Positions 1-10,212 are shown, numbered from the stretch's first letter. The stretch: DNA of 64,000 nucleotides from Patiria miniata (GCF_015706575.1 NW_024037048.1:13657512-13721511), one strand, 5' to 3'. The notes: generated by a model not told the origin, from the letters alone. A program made the numbers and translations.

Positions 1-1017
1 CTCACTTAAAACATCAGTGAAAGTGTGAGCCCGTTAGATGGTAAAGAAACAATCTCAACGAAATCAATCAAAACAAAGTACAAATTCCATTCAAGTGAGG
101 AGGGTCTTTCAACTGGTTTGAATTGTCCTTTGTCACTTTATCATTTCAAGTGAATTTCTTTGTATTGACTTTTATTTGGATGCCATATTTGGTCAGGTGA
201 TGCAATTAAGTCCCCTGCCAGCACATGTACATGTAAGCTGAACAAGTACGCTTCCTGGGAATAGGTAGACTCCTGCAAGAAATCAAAGAAAAAAAAAAAG
301 GTTATAATGGACCCTTCCTGCATGTCAATCAACAGTGCACATTGGCCAATCAGATCACCACTTTTGATCAGGTGACCACAGTAGCTCAGTCAGACTGGGT
401 CACAAGCACTGTTAGATCTATTGCTCACCCCGCCCCCATTTTTTTTGCACCAGCAGTTAACACCTCCCCCCCCCCAGTATTCTGTAAAGAGTGCCCTTTT
501 TACACAAGTAACTTTAAGTTTTTACACAAGTGTCCTTAGTTTTGTTTAAAACGTTTCTTGTTTCGCCAGCGGCTTTTAAAGAATTGTTGGTATTTCGTGT
601 AAACGTCAGCAATTGTGCCGCCATGAAAAGCGCCACCCATTGACCTACCGCCGTTTGCGAGTTAACCACGCCCCTTAGACAACTCTATAAGCCTTTTCGC
701 TGATACCACCATCTTTGAATTATTTTTTCTGGGGGGGGGGGGAATTACAATGAAAATACGTCTCATCATGCAACTGTAGCTGAGAATGATGGCATGACTT
801 TTCAATGTAATGCCCCCCCCCCCCCATTTCAAAGATGGCGGTATCCGCGAAACGGCTCATGGAATTTTGTACGTTAACTTTTGTTTGTCTCAGATTTTGG
901 CGTTCTGCGTCCATTTGTATATCATGTTTAGACAATATTTCACAAGCTGCGTTGACGCAATTCCACCGTGATAGGTTAATTGTCCGATAGTGGCCATTAT
1001 CGCCGGTTTGTACTTAC

Positions 1018-1085
1018 ATGACAATGAGCTGAGCCTCCTGGGAATGTTGGCGAAGCAATTCACGGATCCGCATCTGTCTGTTGGT
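1018..1085 (-). pseudogene. SLC12A: SLC12 C-terminal exon (RQMR exon), copy 1
   Basis: The minus strand reads T-N-R-Q-M-R-I-R-E-L-L-R-Q-H-S-Q-E-A-Q-L-I-V, matching the conserved SLC12 segment that in human NKCC reads RQIRLNELLKEHS. SLC12 proteins are plasma-membrane sodium/potassium/chloride cotransporters and this is part of the cytoplasmic C-terminal domain. The donor is a good GTAAGT after GTCAT. The expected acceptor before ACC is CTG here instead of CAG, so the AG is lost although a shifted AG exists a few bases into the exon. The residues are better kept than in the copy at 28059, whose acceptor is intact. It follows broken exons, so I call it non-functional; moderate certainty. Confidence 0.7.
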
Positions 1086-1557
1086 CAGAAAGAAAAAAAA
1101 GATTTCAGGCGAAAAATGTCGTGATTTATTGATGTTTACTAAAGTCGAGTTCCATGCACTTGGCAAATCAAATGAACTGAGAGTTGTACGAAAAATGGAT
1201 TGAAAGTGATCAATCTCATTATTGAAAATCAGCCTCCAGAATGTCAAAGGTTGGACCCATTAACAGATGTTGCAAGACTGGACTTAAAATCACACAAACC
1301 AAGGACTAAGCGTAAAGTGGATACTGGGAAAGCTTTAAGTGTATTGCCTCCATGCATGGCATGGACAAAAGAGGGCGCTTTATAGTAAAAACAAGCAGAA
1401 GCCGGAATGAGGGACACTTCACTGGTTCACTCATGCTGGTTATCGTGTATTTGGTACCAGCATTTATAAGCCATGATGGCGCCCAAAAGGCCCTCGTTTA
1501 TAGTTTTCTCTGTGGAGGGGGGGGGGGGGGTGCTTGAGCGCAAGGAGGAGATTCTAC

Positions 1558-1875
1558 CTTCTCGTTGAGCGTAGTGACTTCCTCCTTGCTGATCTTCCAA
1601 GGAAACTTCTCCGTGGTCTCCCCTGCTTCCTCATCCAGCATCCAGGGTTTGGACAGCTCCTTGAACCGTCTCAGGCTCTACTCCTTGGGCTTCTTGTTCA
1701 GGTCCGGGATGACCTCCACGTCCGAGTAGTTGATGCGGAACTTGCTGAGCATGTTGGCCATGTTCATCTTCTCCCTGTCCATTTGCTCCTTCTTGCCCGT
1801 GGTGGCAAAGAAGCGCAGCTTCCATTTCTCCCAGTTGGATTTCATGGAGATGAGGTGAGGGATGAGTAGGGTCAA
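1558..1875 (-). pseudogene. SLC12A: SLC12 C-terminal exon A, copy A1 (stop, lost acceptor)
   Basis: The minus strand encodes LTLLIPHLISM, then MLSKFRINYSDVEVIPDLN, then a TAG stop at 1678-1680, then KELSKPWMLDEEAGE and FPWKISKEEVTTLNEK before a GTAGAA donor. This is collinear with the NKCC/NCC C-terminal domain (human LTLLIPYIL, LLSKFRI, PWKITD). The stop replaces a glutamate-like position (KPKE-stop-SL) and is shared by all six copies of this exon. The exon is preceded only by poly-C; the acceptor AG kept in other copies is gone. About 106 codons, phase-compatible with the exon at 1018-1085. Confidence 0.85.
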
Positions 1876-2356
1876 GGGGGGGGGGGGGGGGGGGTGGGGG
1901 GGGGCGGAGGTGGGGGGGGGGTCACAACAAAATTGTACAGAGCATTATTTCCCTTTGGCATAAAGCATGAGTTTCCTTAGACATGCAGCCATCCAGAATA
2001 ACCTGAGAGATCTCTGAAAGGCTCCATGAAATGAATTGGACACTGAAACATTATATTAAAATAATATCGCCAACCAAGAACAAAAAGTGTGGCGTTTTCT
2101 ATTACATATAAAAAAAACAACTGTGTGGTAGGGTAGGTAAAAATCTGTTTTGGGGGATTAGACATTTCTATAGCCTACAAATATAGGGTGGGATGATAGT
2201 CATTGAAATTTACTTTTTTTCTCTATTTTGCATGCATTAGTTAACATGTGAATCATTCTGCACTACTGACCAACTTGCACAAAAATTAAAATAAAGTTTA
2301 TAGTTTTCACTGTGGAGGGGGGGAGGGGGTGCTTTAGCGCAAGGAGGAGATTTTAC

Positions 2357-2502
2357 CTTCTCTTTGAGCGTGGTGACTTCTTCCTTGCTGATCTTCCAAG
2401 GAAACTTCTCCGTGGTCTCCAGGCTGCTTCCTCATCCATCATCCAGGGTTTGGAGAGCTCCTTGATGATTGTGTTGGTCTTGACCTTACCCAACCCACCA
2501 AT
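2357..2502 (-). pseudogene. SLC12A: Fused SLC12 exon A-prime, copy 1
   Basis: After a good acceptor (pyrimidine-rich stretch ending GTCTAG) the minus strand reads IGGLGKVKTNTI and then KELSKPWMLDEEA. The first part matches the NKCC segment SGLGRMKPNTLVIG, the second matches exon A, which lies more than 200 residues further on in the protein. The exon is therefore a join of two separate SLC12 exons. A two-base gain after DEEA shifts the rest of the exon. All five A-prime copies share the join, and where it is readable the shift, so both predate the copying. Confidence 0.8.
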
Positions 2503-2623
2503 CTAGACGGAAACCAATCAGGAAGGAAAGTTTGAATGCATTTGCTCTAAACAAATTGTGTCCAGGTCTTGAAAAAGACCAACGTGAACGCTGCAAAAAG
2601 CGAAAAACCTGGACAAATCTTGT

Positions 2624-2935
2624 TTGATGATCATAATGTTTCATAAGGATAAGCTTCAATCAAATCACACGAAACCTGCGACTGTAGCAATAACTTATGA
2701 TCAGCACTGCTCCGCATATGAGAAGGCTTGTGCTCTTGGTGATATGGGAGATGAAGTGAACCAGGGCAGGCCTGCATCCAGGGCGACCAGTCAATGCAAT
2801 AATCTGTGGCCTGTACAGGGAAATACAACAATCAACAAATTGAAAGGAGGAGGGAATAGAACCTGGGACCTCCGCATTGCCGTTCCAGTGCTCTACCAAC
2901 TGAGCTACCAAGCTCCATCGTGTTTAGTCTCCCAC
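2624..2935 (-). mobile_element. tRNA-derived SINE
   Basis: On the minus strand 2916-2846 reads like a tRNA: A box TAGCTCAGTTGGTAGAGC and B box GGTTCTATTCC at the expected spacing, followed by a ~220-bp body to about 2624. It interrupts sequence that is continuous in the other SLC12 unit tails (GGACAAATCTGGTTTAATGATC). The limits are approximate and no clear target duplication was seen. Confidence 0.78.
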
Positions 2936-2980
2936 TTAGTCAATGTCTATGTTAAGAATAGGCATTGGTCAGAGTTGTAA

Positions 2981-3002
2981 TGACTCGAGTCGACTCGAGT
3001 CA
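2981..3002. repeat. 22-bp perfect palindrome
   Basis: TGACTCGAGTCGACTCGAGT followed by CA reads the same on both strands. It lies just beside the SINE in a stretch not present in block copy 2. Confidence 0.8.
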
Positions 3003-3203
3003 CAATTTTATGCAAAATTTATGTTCATGTTACTTATTTGCGAATACAGTTCGGTACAGCCGCCGCTTGTAGTGTACAAACATACAACGTGTCACAGACT
3101 CCCGCCTTGTGGTTCTGGAACGCACAAAATAATATTCCGGAACCTAAATTGAAGGTTATGCGACTCTGCAAATATCACAAGAAGGAAGATTGTGTTGACT
3201 GAC

Positions 3204-3325
3204 CAATGGCTATGCAGGCAGCTGTGATAAAGAACGCCAGGATGTGGGCTCTACGTGGCTCATCCCCGGCCTAGAACCAACAGCACAGAACTCCATCTTG
3301 GGCAAAATCTTGTCCTTGTACCAGC
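3204..3325 (-). pseudogene. SLC12A: SLC12 transmembrane exon (frameshifted)
   Basis: After a CTTTTTCTGCAG acceptor the minus strand reads GWYKDKILPKMEFCAV in one frame, then AGDEPRRAHILAFFITAACIAIG in the next frame, ending at a GTCAGT donor. Human NKCC1 has NIYKGLQFFAKGY and then [24 protein letters not shown], so the order and hydrophobic pattern fit a membrane helix of SLC12. A single frame break near GTTGGTTCTAGG separates the halves. Only the first half survives in block A copy 2 (within 29400-29585). Confidence 0.75.
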
Positions 3326-3624
3326 CTGCAGAAAAAGAAAAAAAAAGGCAATTGTTATATAATGATCGTTAACTTGGTTATCGTTAAGATCGGAGTAAAC
3401 CTGAAGTTAACACAACCTAGATATATCTCACGGTATACCAAACGTTAAATCTGACACCGTGGTAGCAAGGAGATTTCCACCTTTCTATGAATATGCCTTT
3501 GAATGAGCATGACGACTATTTATAAAAGATATAGACATATATCATACTCGGCAATAGGGATAGTCAGTGGAAAGAACTTGGGACAGGTGTGTACAAAGTT
3601 ACGCGCAAGACTCAGACTTGTTTT

Positions 3625-4478
3625 AAGCGAATTACTGAGAAGACGACCATAATTATTGGTAATGAGGATACTTTTATTATGGAGTAGATTAACCATCTTG
3701 GCTAGGGGGATATTTCTTAGAAGGGAACTATGGAGGAGGCTAAACCATGCTTGGCTCGGAGGGTGCTTTTTTTGAAGGAAATTATGGAGGAGACTACCAT
3801 GTTGGCTTGGAGGATTTTTTTTTAGGAGGGAATTACCGAGGGGACTAACCATCTTGCCTAGGAGGATATTTTTTAGAAGGGAATAATGGAATAGACTAAC
3901 CATCGTGGCTAGGAGGATATTTTTTTAGAAGGGAATTACAGAGGAGACTAACCATCTTGGCTAGGAGAATATTTTTTAGAAGGGAATTATGGAGGAGAGG
4001 AACCATCATGGTTAGGAGGATATTTGTTTTAGAAGGGATTTATGGAGAAGACTAACCATCTTGGCTAAAAGGACATTTTTACAGGGAATTTATAGAAGAG
4101 ACTAACTATCTTGGCTAGGAGAATATTTTTTTAAGAAGGGAATTATGGAGGAGACGAAGCATCATGGTTAGGAAGATATTTGTTTTAGAAGGGATTTATT
4201 GAGAAGACTAACCATCCCGGCTGAAGGACATTTTTAGAAGGAATTTATGGAAGAGACTAACAATCTAGGCTAGATGGACATTTTTTAAGAAGGGAATTAT
4301 GGAGGAGACGAACCATCATGGTTAGGAAGATATTTGTTTTAGAAAGGATTTATGGCTAGGAGGATATTTTTAGAAGGAAATTATGGAGAAAGCTACAACC
4401 ATCTTGGCTGGGGGAATATGTTTTTAAAGGAATTAATGAGGATATTAACCATCTTGGCTAGGAGGATATATTGTTGTT
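3625..4478 (+). repeat. ~51-bp minisatellite, array 1
   Basis: Some 16 imperfect units of about 48-51 bp containing CCATCTTGGCTAGGAGGATA, TTTTTTAGAAGGGAATTATG and GAGGAGACTAA. Because 51 is a multiple of three, some frames stay open across units; I see no reason to think they are translated. Confidence 0.9.
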
Positions 4479-4670
4479 TTTTCCATTTTTGTGAAACTGT
4501 TTTATAGAAGAATATTTCATCAAGTATTAAATATCGTGACAAAGGATGAATTAGTTATAATGCAGGCTAGAGGGCTTACTTTGTTAAAAAAAGGATTTGA
4601 TATTTGAAGGAAGGAGGTTGATGGAAACATTTTCCAGATCCTCCCCCCCCCATACCTGACAACGCACCCC

Positions 4671-4699
<29 letters not shown>

Positions 4700-4704
<5 letters not shown>

Positions 4705-5250
4705 CAGCCAAAGCCCTGTGGAGGGGGAGGGGGGGGGCTTGAGCGCAAGAAGGAGATTCTACCTTCTCGTTGAGCGTAGTGACTTCCTCCTTGCTGATCT
4801 TCCAAGGAAACTTCTCCGTGGTCTCCCCTGCTTCCTCATCCAGCATCCAGGGTTTGGACAGCTCCTTGAACCGTCTCAGGCTCTACTCCTTGGGCTTCTT
4901 GTTCAGGTCCGGGATGACCTCCACGTCCGAGCAGTTGATGCGGAACTTGCTGAGCATGTTGGCCATGTTCATCTTCTCCCTGCCATGTTCATCTTCTCCC
5001 ATGCTGGTCTTGATCTTACCCAACCCACCAATCTAGACGGAAACCAATCAGGAAGGAAAAGTTGAATGCATTTGTTCTAAATAAATCGTGTTCAGGTCTT
5101 GGAAAAGACCAACGTTAGTGCTGAAAAAAAGCGAGAAACCTCGACAAATCTGGTATAATGATCTTGTTATACATTTTGCAACTTTGATTCAATTCTTTAA
5201 AGACCTGCTTGCATTTTACTCAAACTGTTCATCAAAATTCATTCCGCAAA
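4700..5250 (-). repeat. SLC12 exon-bearing unit 2 (partial)
   Basis: Poly-C (4670-4703) and poly-G, hybrid exon A2, then the A-prime tail directly, so the spacer and the separate A-prime exon are missing. Confidence 0.8.
4763..5000 (-). pseudogene. SLC12A: SLC12 exon A, copy A2, hybrid with A-prime 5' end
   Basis: The 3' half is exon A (MLSKFRIN, the shared TAG stop, KELSKPWMLDEEAGE). At about 4980-5000 it switches to the GLGKIKT start and TCTAG acceptor region that belongs to the A-prime units, with a short repeated phrase GCCATGTTCATCTTCTCCC at the join. This looks like unequal exchange or template switching between neighbouring A and A-prime units. Confidence 0.8.
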
Positions 5251-5379
5251 GTCTGTGAGTACACATTTCGGTACTCAAAATACTCATCGAAATATTCTGC
5301 TCACCCTGTATGTTGAAATCACAAAAACTAGGTACTACACGTTAAGTTACGGAAGACAGATAGTGCCACTCAATGAATG

Positions 5380-5525
5380 TGAATATATTTTTTTGGTGCG
5401 TGTGGGAATATTTTTTTTGTACAGCGGCCGCTACATAAATTTAAAATAATAAGTGGCAGCCGCTGTGCAAAAAAAAATATTTTCACACGCACCAAAAAAA
5501 ATATATTCACACTCATTGAGTGGCA
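5380..5525. repeat. Inverted repeat with GCGGCCGC, copy 1
   Basis: TGAATGTGAATATATTTTTT…CAGCGGCCGC on the left and its inverse GCAGCCGCTGTGCAAAAAAAA…TATATTCACACTCATTGAG on the right form arms of about 65 bp around a short centre. Confidence 0.8.
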
Positions 5526-5779
5526 CTATCCATCTTCCGTATAAAGTGGGTACTGGGAAGAGCTCTAAGTGTATTGTCTCCATGCATGGACAAAAGAGGG
5601 CGCTTTATAGTCAAACAAGCAGAAACTGGAATGAGAGACACTTCACTGGTTCACTCATGCTGGATATCGTTCATTTTGGTACCAGCATTTATAAGCCACG
5701 ATTGCGCCCAAATGGCCCTCGTTTATAGTTTTCTCCGTGGAGGGGGGGGGGGTGCTCGAGCGCAAGAAGGAGATTCTAC

Positions 5780-6099
5780 CTTCTCGTTGAGCGTAGTGAC
5801 TACTTTCTTGCTGATCTTCCAAGGAAACTTCTCCATGGTCTCCCCTGCTTCCTCATCCAGCATCCAGGGTTTGGACAGCTCCTTGAACCGTCTCAGGCTC
5901 TACTCCTTGGGCTTCTTGTTCAGGTCCGGGATGACCTCCACGTCCCAGCAGTTGATGCGGAACTTGCTGAGCATGTTGGCCATGTTCATCTTCTCCCTGT
6001 CCATTTGCTCCTTCTTGCCCGTGGTGGCAAAGATGCGCAGCTTGCATTTCTCCCAGTTGGATTTCATGGAGATGAGGTGAGGGATGAGTAGGGTCACGC
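5780..6099 (-). pseudogene. SLC12A: SLC12 C-terminal exon A, copy A3
   Basis: Full-length exon with a CCCCAG acceptor in front of GVTLLIPHLISM and a GTAGAA donor after LNEK. The frame is open through KKEQMDREKMNMANML, SKFRINCWDVEVIPDLN and KKPKE, then the same TAG stop as in the other copies. A serine of the S-D-V-E motif is W here. The upstream pyrimidine tract is almost pure C (6100-6145 on the plus strand is G-rich). Confidence 0.83.
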
Positions 6100-6579
6100 C
6101 TGGGGGGGGGGGGGGGGGAGGTGGGGGGGGAGGTGGGGGGGGGGGGTCACAAACAAAATCATGCAGAGCATTATTTCCCTTTGACATAAAGCATGTGTTT
6201 CCTTAGACATGCAGCCATCCAGAATAACCTGAGAGATCTCTGAAAGGCTCCATGAAATGAATTGGACACTGAAACATATATTAAAATAATAAGGCCAACC
6301 AAGAACAAAAAGTGTGGTGTTTTCTATTACATATAAAAAAACAACTGTGTGGTAGGGTAGGTAAAAATCTGTTTTGGGGGATTAGACATTTTTATAGCCT
6401 AAAAATATAAGGTGGGATGATAGTCATTGAAATTTCCTTTTTTCTCTATTTTGCATGCATTAGTTAACTTGTGAATCATTCTGCACTACTGACCAACTTG
6501 CACAAAAATAAATATAAAGTTTATAGTTTTCACTGTGGGGGAGGGGGGGGGGTGCTTGATCCCAAGGAGGAGATTCTAC

Positions 6580-6721
6580 CTTCTCTTTGACGGTGGTGAC
6601 TTCTTCCTTGCTGATCTTCCAAGGAAACTTTTGGTCTCCAGGCTGCTTCCTCATCCAGCATCCAGGGTTTGGAGAGCTCCTTGGTGATTGTGTGGGTCTT
6701 GATCTTACTCAACCCACCAAT
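6580..6721 (-). pseudogene. SLC12A: Fused SLC12 exon A-prime, copy 2
   Basis: Same fusion (GLSKIKTHTITKELSKPWML) with the TCTAG acceptor. The end is further damaged: several bases are missing where other copies encode TEKFPWK, and GAGCG near the donor is altered. Bordered on the 3' side by poly-C. Confidence 0.78.
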
Positions 6722-7206
6722 CTAGACGGAAACCAATCAGGAAGGAAAATTTGAATGCATTTGCTCTCAATAACTTGTGTCCAGGTCTTGGAAAAGACTA
6801 ACGTTAGCGCTGCAAAAAACCTGGACAAATCTGGTTTAATGATCTTGTTATACATTTTGCAGCTTTGACTTAATTTTTTAAAGACCTGCTTGCATTTTAC
6901 TCAAACTGTTCATCAAAATTCATTCCGCAAAGTCTTCTTCAAGTACTCAACTGTGAGTACACATATCGGTACTCAGAATACGGTACTCGAACGACAGTGC
7001 CTATTGTCCTCCAACGCCGGTTTGTGCACTAAGTCTATGGGAAAGGTTTAGATCAGGGAACAAAGGAAAACACAAAGCCAATTCATCCTCGGAATCATAG
7101 CAGAAAACGACTGTGTGCGCGTTATGGTAAGTGTGTACAGTGTTCGTATATTTTAAATGCAATTTTTGTTTTTCTTTTAGTGCAAACAAATATTATACGC
7201 ATTATA

Positions 7207-7606
7207 CAGTATGTCCAAAAGAAATGTTCGTCTGACTATTTTTGATATAACTACAAAACCATGAAGTCCAATTTGAAAAAGTTTGATTGTGCAGATACTC
7301 CCTATCTTGGCCTCAACCCCGATGAGTTTCATTTAATTTCAGTCACGCATCACTGCACACTTGTCAATTGATCACAACATTTTGGGACACTGTGACCAAG
7401 TACCTTGCCTTAATCAATTTCAGTGCTGTGTTAAGTAAGCTGTGTAAAATCCTGCATGTTGTGAAAAGGGCTGCAATTGGGATTGGAATCATTTGCCTGG
7501 CTATCAGTCATCACGGCAAGACCTCGGTTTAATGCTCAAGGGCAAATGATTCCAATCCCAAACCACATCCGCCTTTTTTTCACAGACACTTTTTTGGGAC
7601 ATACTC
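7207..7606. mobile_element. TA-flanked inverted-repeat element (Tc1/mariner-like, non-autonomous)
   Basis: Ends CAGTATGTCCAAAAG and TTTTTGGGACATACT flanked by TA on both sides; no transposase frame. Inside is a 19-bp hairpin (GGGATTGGAATCATTTGCC and its inverse, 7478-7560). In block copy 2 the right end was lost near the Penelope-like insertion (35735-36112). Confidence 0.65.
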
Positions 7607-7746
7607 TATGACAATTAATAATTATAAATTTAGTGTCAGGTTAACAATAACACTTTGGAAGTCTAATGGTTTATTTTTGTTTTAGTTATGATTTTAGTAA
7701 TGTAAGATGATTTGATATGATGGAGTTGAGATAATCTGTTGCCTAC

Positions 7747-7813
7747 CTTTTGCTTGCTTCTTCTTTTTGTAGTCAAAGTCAAGACGTCGCCCCTGTAACT
7801 TCTTCCGATGGTG
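7747..7813 (-). CDS. SH3GL: Endophilin A exon, BAR domain ([15 protein letters not shown]), copy 1
   Basis: The minus strand after a TCTACAG acceptor reads [20 protein letters not shown] then A-K-G at a GTAGGC donor. Vertebrate endophilin A reads [20 protein letters not shown] at this point and an exon starts at the same histidine. Endophilin binds and bends membranes during synaptic and endocytic vesicle formation; this is in helix 2 of the BAR domain. Phase fits the exon at 8776-8909. The rest of the BAR domain and the SH3 domain are not found downstream, where SLC12 pieces lie, so this copy may be a gene fragment or the remaining exons may lie left of base 1. Confidence 0.85.
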
Positions 7814-8044
7814 CTGTAGAAATCAAACATTGGGGAGAAAGTTAATGTACTGTTTGACAAGAGACATTTGCACATTGCTGTAAGGCTCCTTATATAAATT
7901 ATGGGTCAAAGTGTGACAATTTTCGAGTTCCTGTTATCTCTGAACATGTCATTTGCTGTTCAAGTATCATTAAGAATGACTTCAACAATTTGTTGGGTAG
8001 GTTGTCTGCTTCACATAATCACTCTTGGTGGACGACTGCATTAA

Positions 8045-8428
8045 CCCTAACCTTCCCAAATCCTCCCAAATCCTCTTTGCAAAATGGAGGATTTTGCAGG
8101 ATTGAGGCTGTTTGGCAAAAATGTGTGGCTAAGTTTGGAGGATGCACTGTGTCAAGGTCTTGGGCCGGGCCTTGTTTGTTTATGCTCAGCTGTGCATAAA
8201 TTATACTTGAAGTCCTCCGCACTGCTCCAGGATGTCACTGGCTCAGCCTCAACATATTGACAGTGATTGCTGGAGGATTTTGTAGGATTGAGGCAGTGAT
8301 CATTCTTCCAAGGATCACATTCAAGAAATAACGGAGGATTTTGCAGGATTGAGGCTGCATGCAATTTTGACATGGAGGCTGTTGGAGGATTTTGCAGCAT
8401 CATCGCAAAAATGCCCAGGGAGTTAGGG
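8045..8428. mobile_element. TTAA-flanked CCCTAAC element (piggyBac-like, non-autonomous), copy 1
   Basis: Begins TTAA|CCCTAACCTTCCC and ends GGGAGTTAGGG|TTAA. The interior repeats GGAGGATTTTGCAGGATTGAGG several times. It is flanked on both sides by ~75-bp direct repeats of host sequence (7970-8043 and 8430-8513). Confidence 0.6.
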
Positions 8429-8775
8429 TTAAGAATGACTTTAAACAATTTTGTATTCGTTGTGTAGGTAGTTTGCTATTCATAATCACCCTTGGAGGAC
8501 GGCTGCATTAAGGAGTGCATCAGAATTATAAAATCACAGATGTCAGATGTAACAGGGACAGGAAAAAAGTGGACCCCAAATTTATTGAATGACCCAAAGT
8601 ACACAGGCATAAGTTACAACCCAAATCAACCAGTAATCGATCACTTGTCTTGTATCAATTTTTTTCCAGATTGGCCACAATTTGTGCTTGAATTTCCCCG
8701 CAGGTGGCTGTGCAACACAGTCCTGCTTCAATCAAAATAACCAAATTCTGTCAGATTCTGTAAGATGGAACTCAC

Positions 8776-8909
8776 GTTGATCTCTTTCAGATCTTTGTTC
8801 TTGAGATGATCCAGGGGATCCAGGAAGTTCTGTCTGACGTTCAGATCGAAGACGCCCTTGACTTCAGAAAGTTGCCTCAGTGATTCTCCCATCTCGACCA
8901 TCGCCGTAG
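8776..8909 (-). CDS. SH3GL: Endophilin A exon, BAR domain (GESLRQLSEVK), copy 1, intact version
   Basis: A 134-nt exon between CAG acceptor and GTGAGT donor encodes ATAMVEMGESLRQLSEVK, then FDLNVRQNFLDPLDHLKNKD and LKEIN. It is collinear with human GEAMRELSEVKDSLDIEVKQ and NFIDPLQNLHDKDLREIQ. Residues after SEVK are G-V here, while the block copy at 39215 and the family have D followed by a small residue, so this copy has drifted. A second, frameshifted version lies 0.85 kb upstream at 9629-9761. Confidence 0.87.
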
Positions 8910-9375
8910 CTGTATCCAAAAAATAACCAAACATTTTTTTTTTTTTTTTATTGATACCTATAAAAAACAACATTTTATTGTTCTGTTGTTTCCACCAAAA
9001 CTAAACAGCTGTGCTAAGTATACCCTGGGAGCTGAGATGGTCTATGAAATGCATGGTCTATGAAATGCATTATTAGACCGAGTAAAAAAAAAACGGTTTC
9101 CCGTCTGCTTTTTTTTCCCTCCACCATGAGGTGAGGTATATGTTTTCATCGGCCTTGGTTTGTCTGTGAACAGGATAACTCAGAATAAATGCGGAGGCAC
9201 TAGGCTCACGTGAATCGCGCACTCCGGACTCCTTCGACCAAAACATTTGCGAGCCTCCTCTTTAAGAACGCGTGCACGTAGTCGTGGCGCGACCTCAAAA
9301 ATGGCTTCTAATTTTGTTTGCCGGATTACGCTATATGAGAATGTAATTTCCAGTAACCCTGGTTAACCCTTCTGT

Positions 9376-9512
9376 TAGTGAGCATAAGCCATGTCTGAAT
9401 GACATGGCTACGGCTAACACTAGTCCACATGGGAAGTGGCTTCATCTGCTTCCATAGGTGCAACTAATGTATTAGCCGTAGCCACTTCATTCTGACGTGG
9501 CTTTATGCTTTT
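9376..9512. mobile_element. Short palindromic element, copy 1
   Basis: GCATAAGCCATGTCTGAATG and GGCTACGGCTAA at the left are inverted at the right as TTAGCCGTAGCC and CATTCTGACGTGGCTTTATG. Arms ~40 bp, total ~135 bp. Also at 39822-39951. Confidence 0.6.
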
Positions 9513-9628
9513 CCATTTTCCCTAATTTGTGCTTGAATTTCCCCGAACGTGGCTGTGCAACACAGTCCTGATTCTATCAGAATCAACCAGATAATGGATG
9601 ATGTTAGATTTTGTAAGATGGAACTCAC

Positions 9629-9761
9629 GTTGATCTCCTTCAGATCTTTGTTCTTGAGATGATCCAGGGATCCAGGAAGTTCTGTCTGACGTTGAGATCG
9701 AAGGCGTCCTTGACTTCAGAAAGTTGCCTCAGTGATTCTTCCATCTCGACCATCGCCGTAC
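9629..9761 (-). pseudogene. SH3GL: Endophilin exon duplicate, frameshifted, copy 1
   Basis: Duplicate of the 8776-8909 exon together with flanking intron (the run AATTTGTGCTTGAATTTCCC is shared at 8680 and 9530). It has acceptor and GTGAGT donor and reads GTAMVEMEESLRQLSEVKDA and FDLNVRQNFLDP, then one G is missing in the GGGGATCC run so the end is read out of frame. The same deletion is present in block copy 2 (40068-40199), so it happened before the block duplicated. Possibly once a mutually exclusive exon pair. Confidence 0.83.
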
Positions 9762-9829
9762 CTGTATCCAAACAAAAACAAAAACATAACAAAATCCATC
9801 TTTTTATAATACCTATAACGGGAAAGATT

Positions 9830-9955
9830 TTGTGTTAATACGAAGCCCATTGATTGGGCTTTCATATCCTAGATTTGGAAAGTGCTACAGGCAAAACTTC
9901 ATTCAAAAATTGGTCCTGCCATTTGGGTTTCGTCTTTTTTGACTCACCTGTATAT
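9830..9955. mobile_element. Right-end remnant of the CAGGGTGAGTCAAAA family
   Basis: Matches the last ~125 bp of the element at 40861-41361; the rest, with neighbouring sequence, is missing in block A copy 1. Confidence 0.75.
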
Positions 9956-10212
9956 TGCAAATGTATGCATTTATAAATAAAAAAAAATAAAAAAATAAAA
10001 AGTGGGGGCAAAAAGGCAACTGGCAGGTACGAGAAACTGGTTTATTTCTTTACTTGGCCTTGCATATATCTGAAGTGCTGGGCACTACATAAATTACACA
10101 ATGCTCATGGTACTATGTTGGTGGATTGGAACACTGATTAGACCACCTTTTTGAGAGCTTTATGATCAGTCTACCACAGAAGGAAAGAGAATACATCTTG
10201 AAGCTTGCTCAC

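Larger units (their letters stand above)
1300..2640 (-). repeat. SLC12 exon-bearing unit 1
   Basis: Order on the plus strand: a ~150-bp lead segment (AGAGGGCGCTTTATAG to the end of GTTTATAGTTTTC), poly-G, exon A, poly-G, a ~380-bp spacer (TCACAA to AAAGTTTATAG), poly-G, exon A-prime, then a tail with GAAACCAATCAGGAAGG. The same order recurs in units at 5540-6870, 28300-29535, 31390-33460 and 34050-35380; a partial unit lies at 4700-5250. The poly-G runs reach 15-20 bases. Confidence 0.85.
5540..6870 (-). repeat. SLC12 exon-bearing unit 3
   Basis: Complete unit with lead, exon A3, G-rich tracts, spacer and A-prime copy 2. Confidence 0.84.

Noticed and set aside
1631-1825. Gln/His/Gly-rich frames over the SLC12 exons (also at 5853 and 28668)
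   Set aside because: These are shifted or opposite-strand shadows of exon A, which itself matches SLC12 in another frame.
2846-2916. A functional tRNA gene
   Set aside because: A and B boxes are present but the arms pair poorly, the B box is altered (TTCTATTCC) and a SINE body follows; it is a SINE head.
3520-3903. Repetitive 127-codon frame (SLLHNSLLKN repeats)
   Set aside because: It is the translation of the 51-bp minisatellite, whose unit length is a multiple of three.
8045-8428. Telomeric repeat relic
   Set aside because: CCCTAAC occurs only once at each end in inverse orientation with TTAA flanks, so it is better explained as transposon ends.
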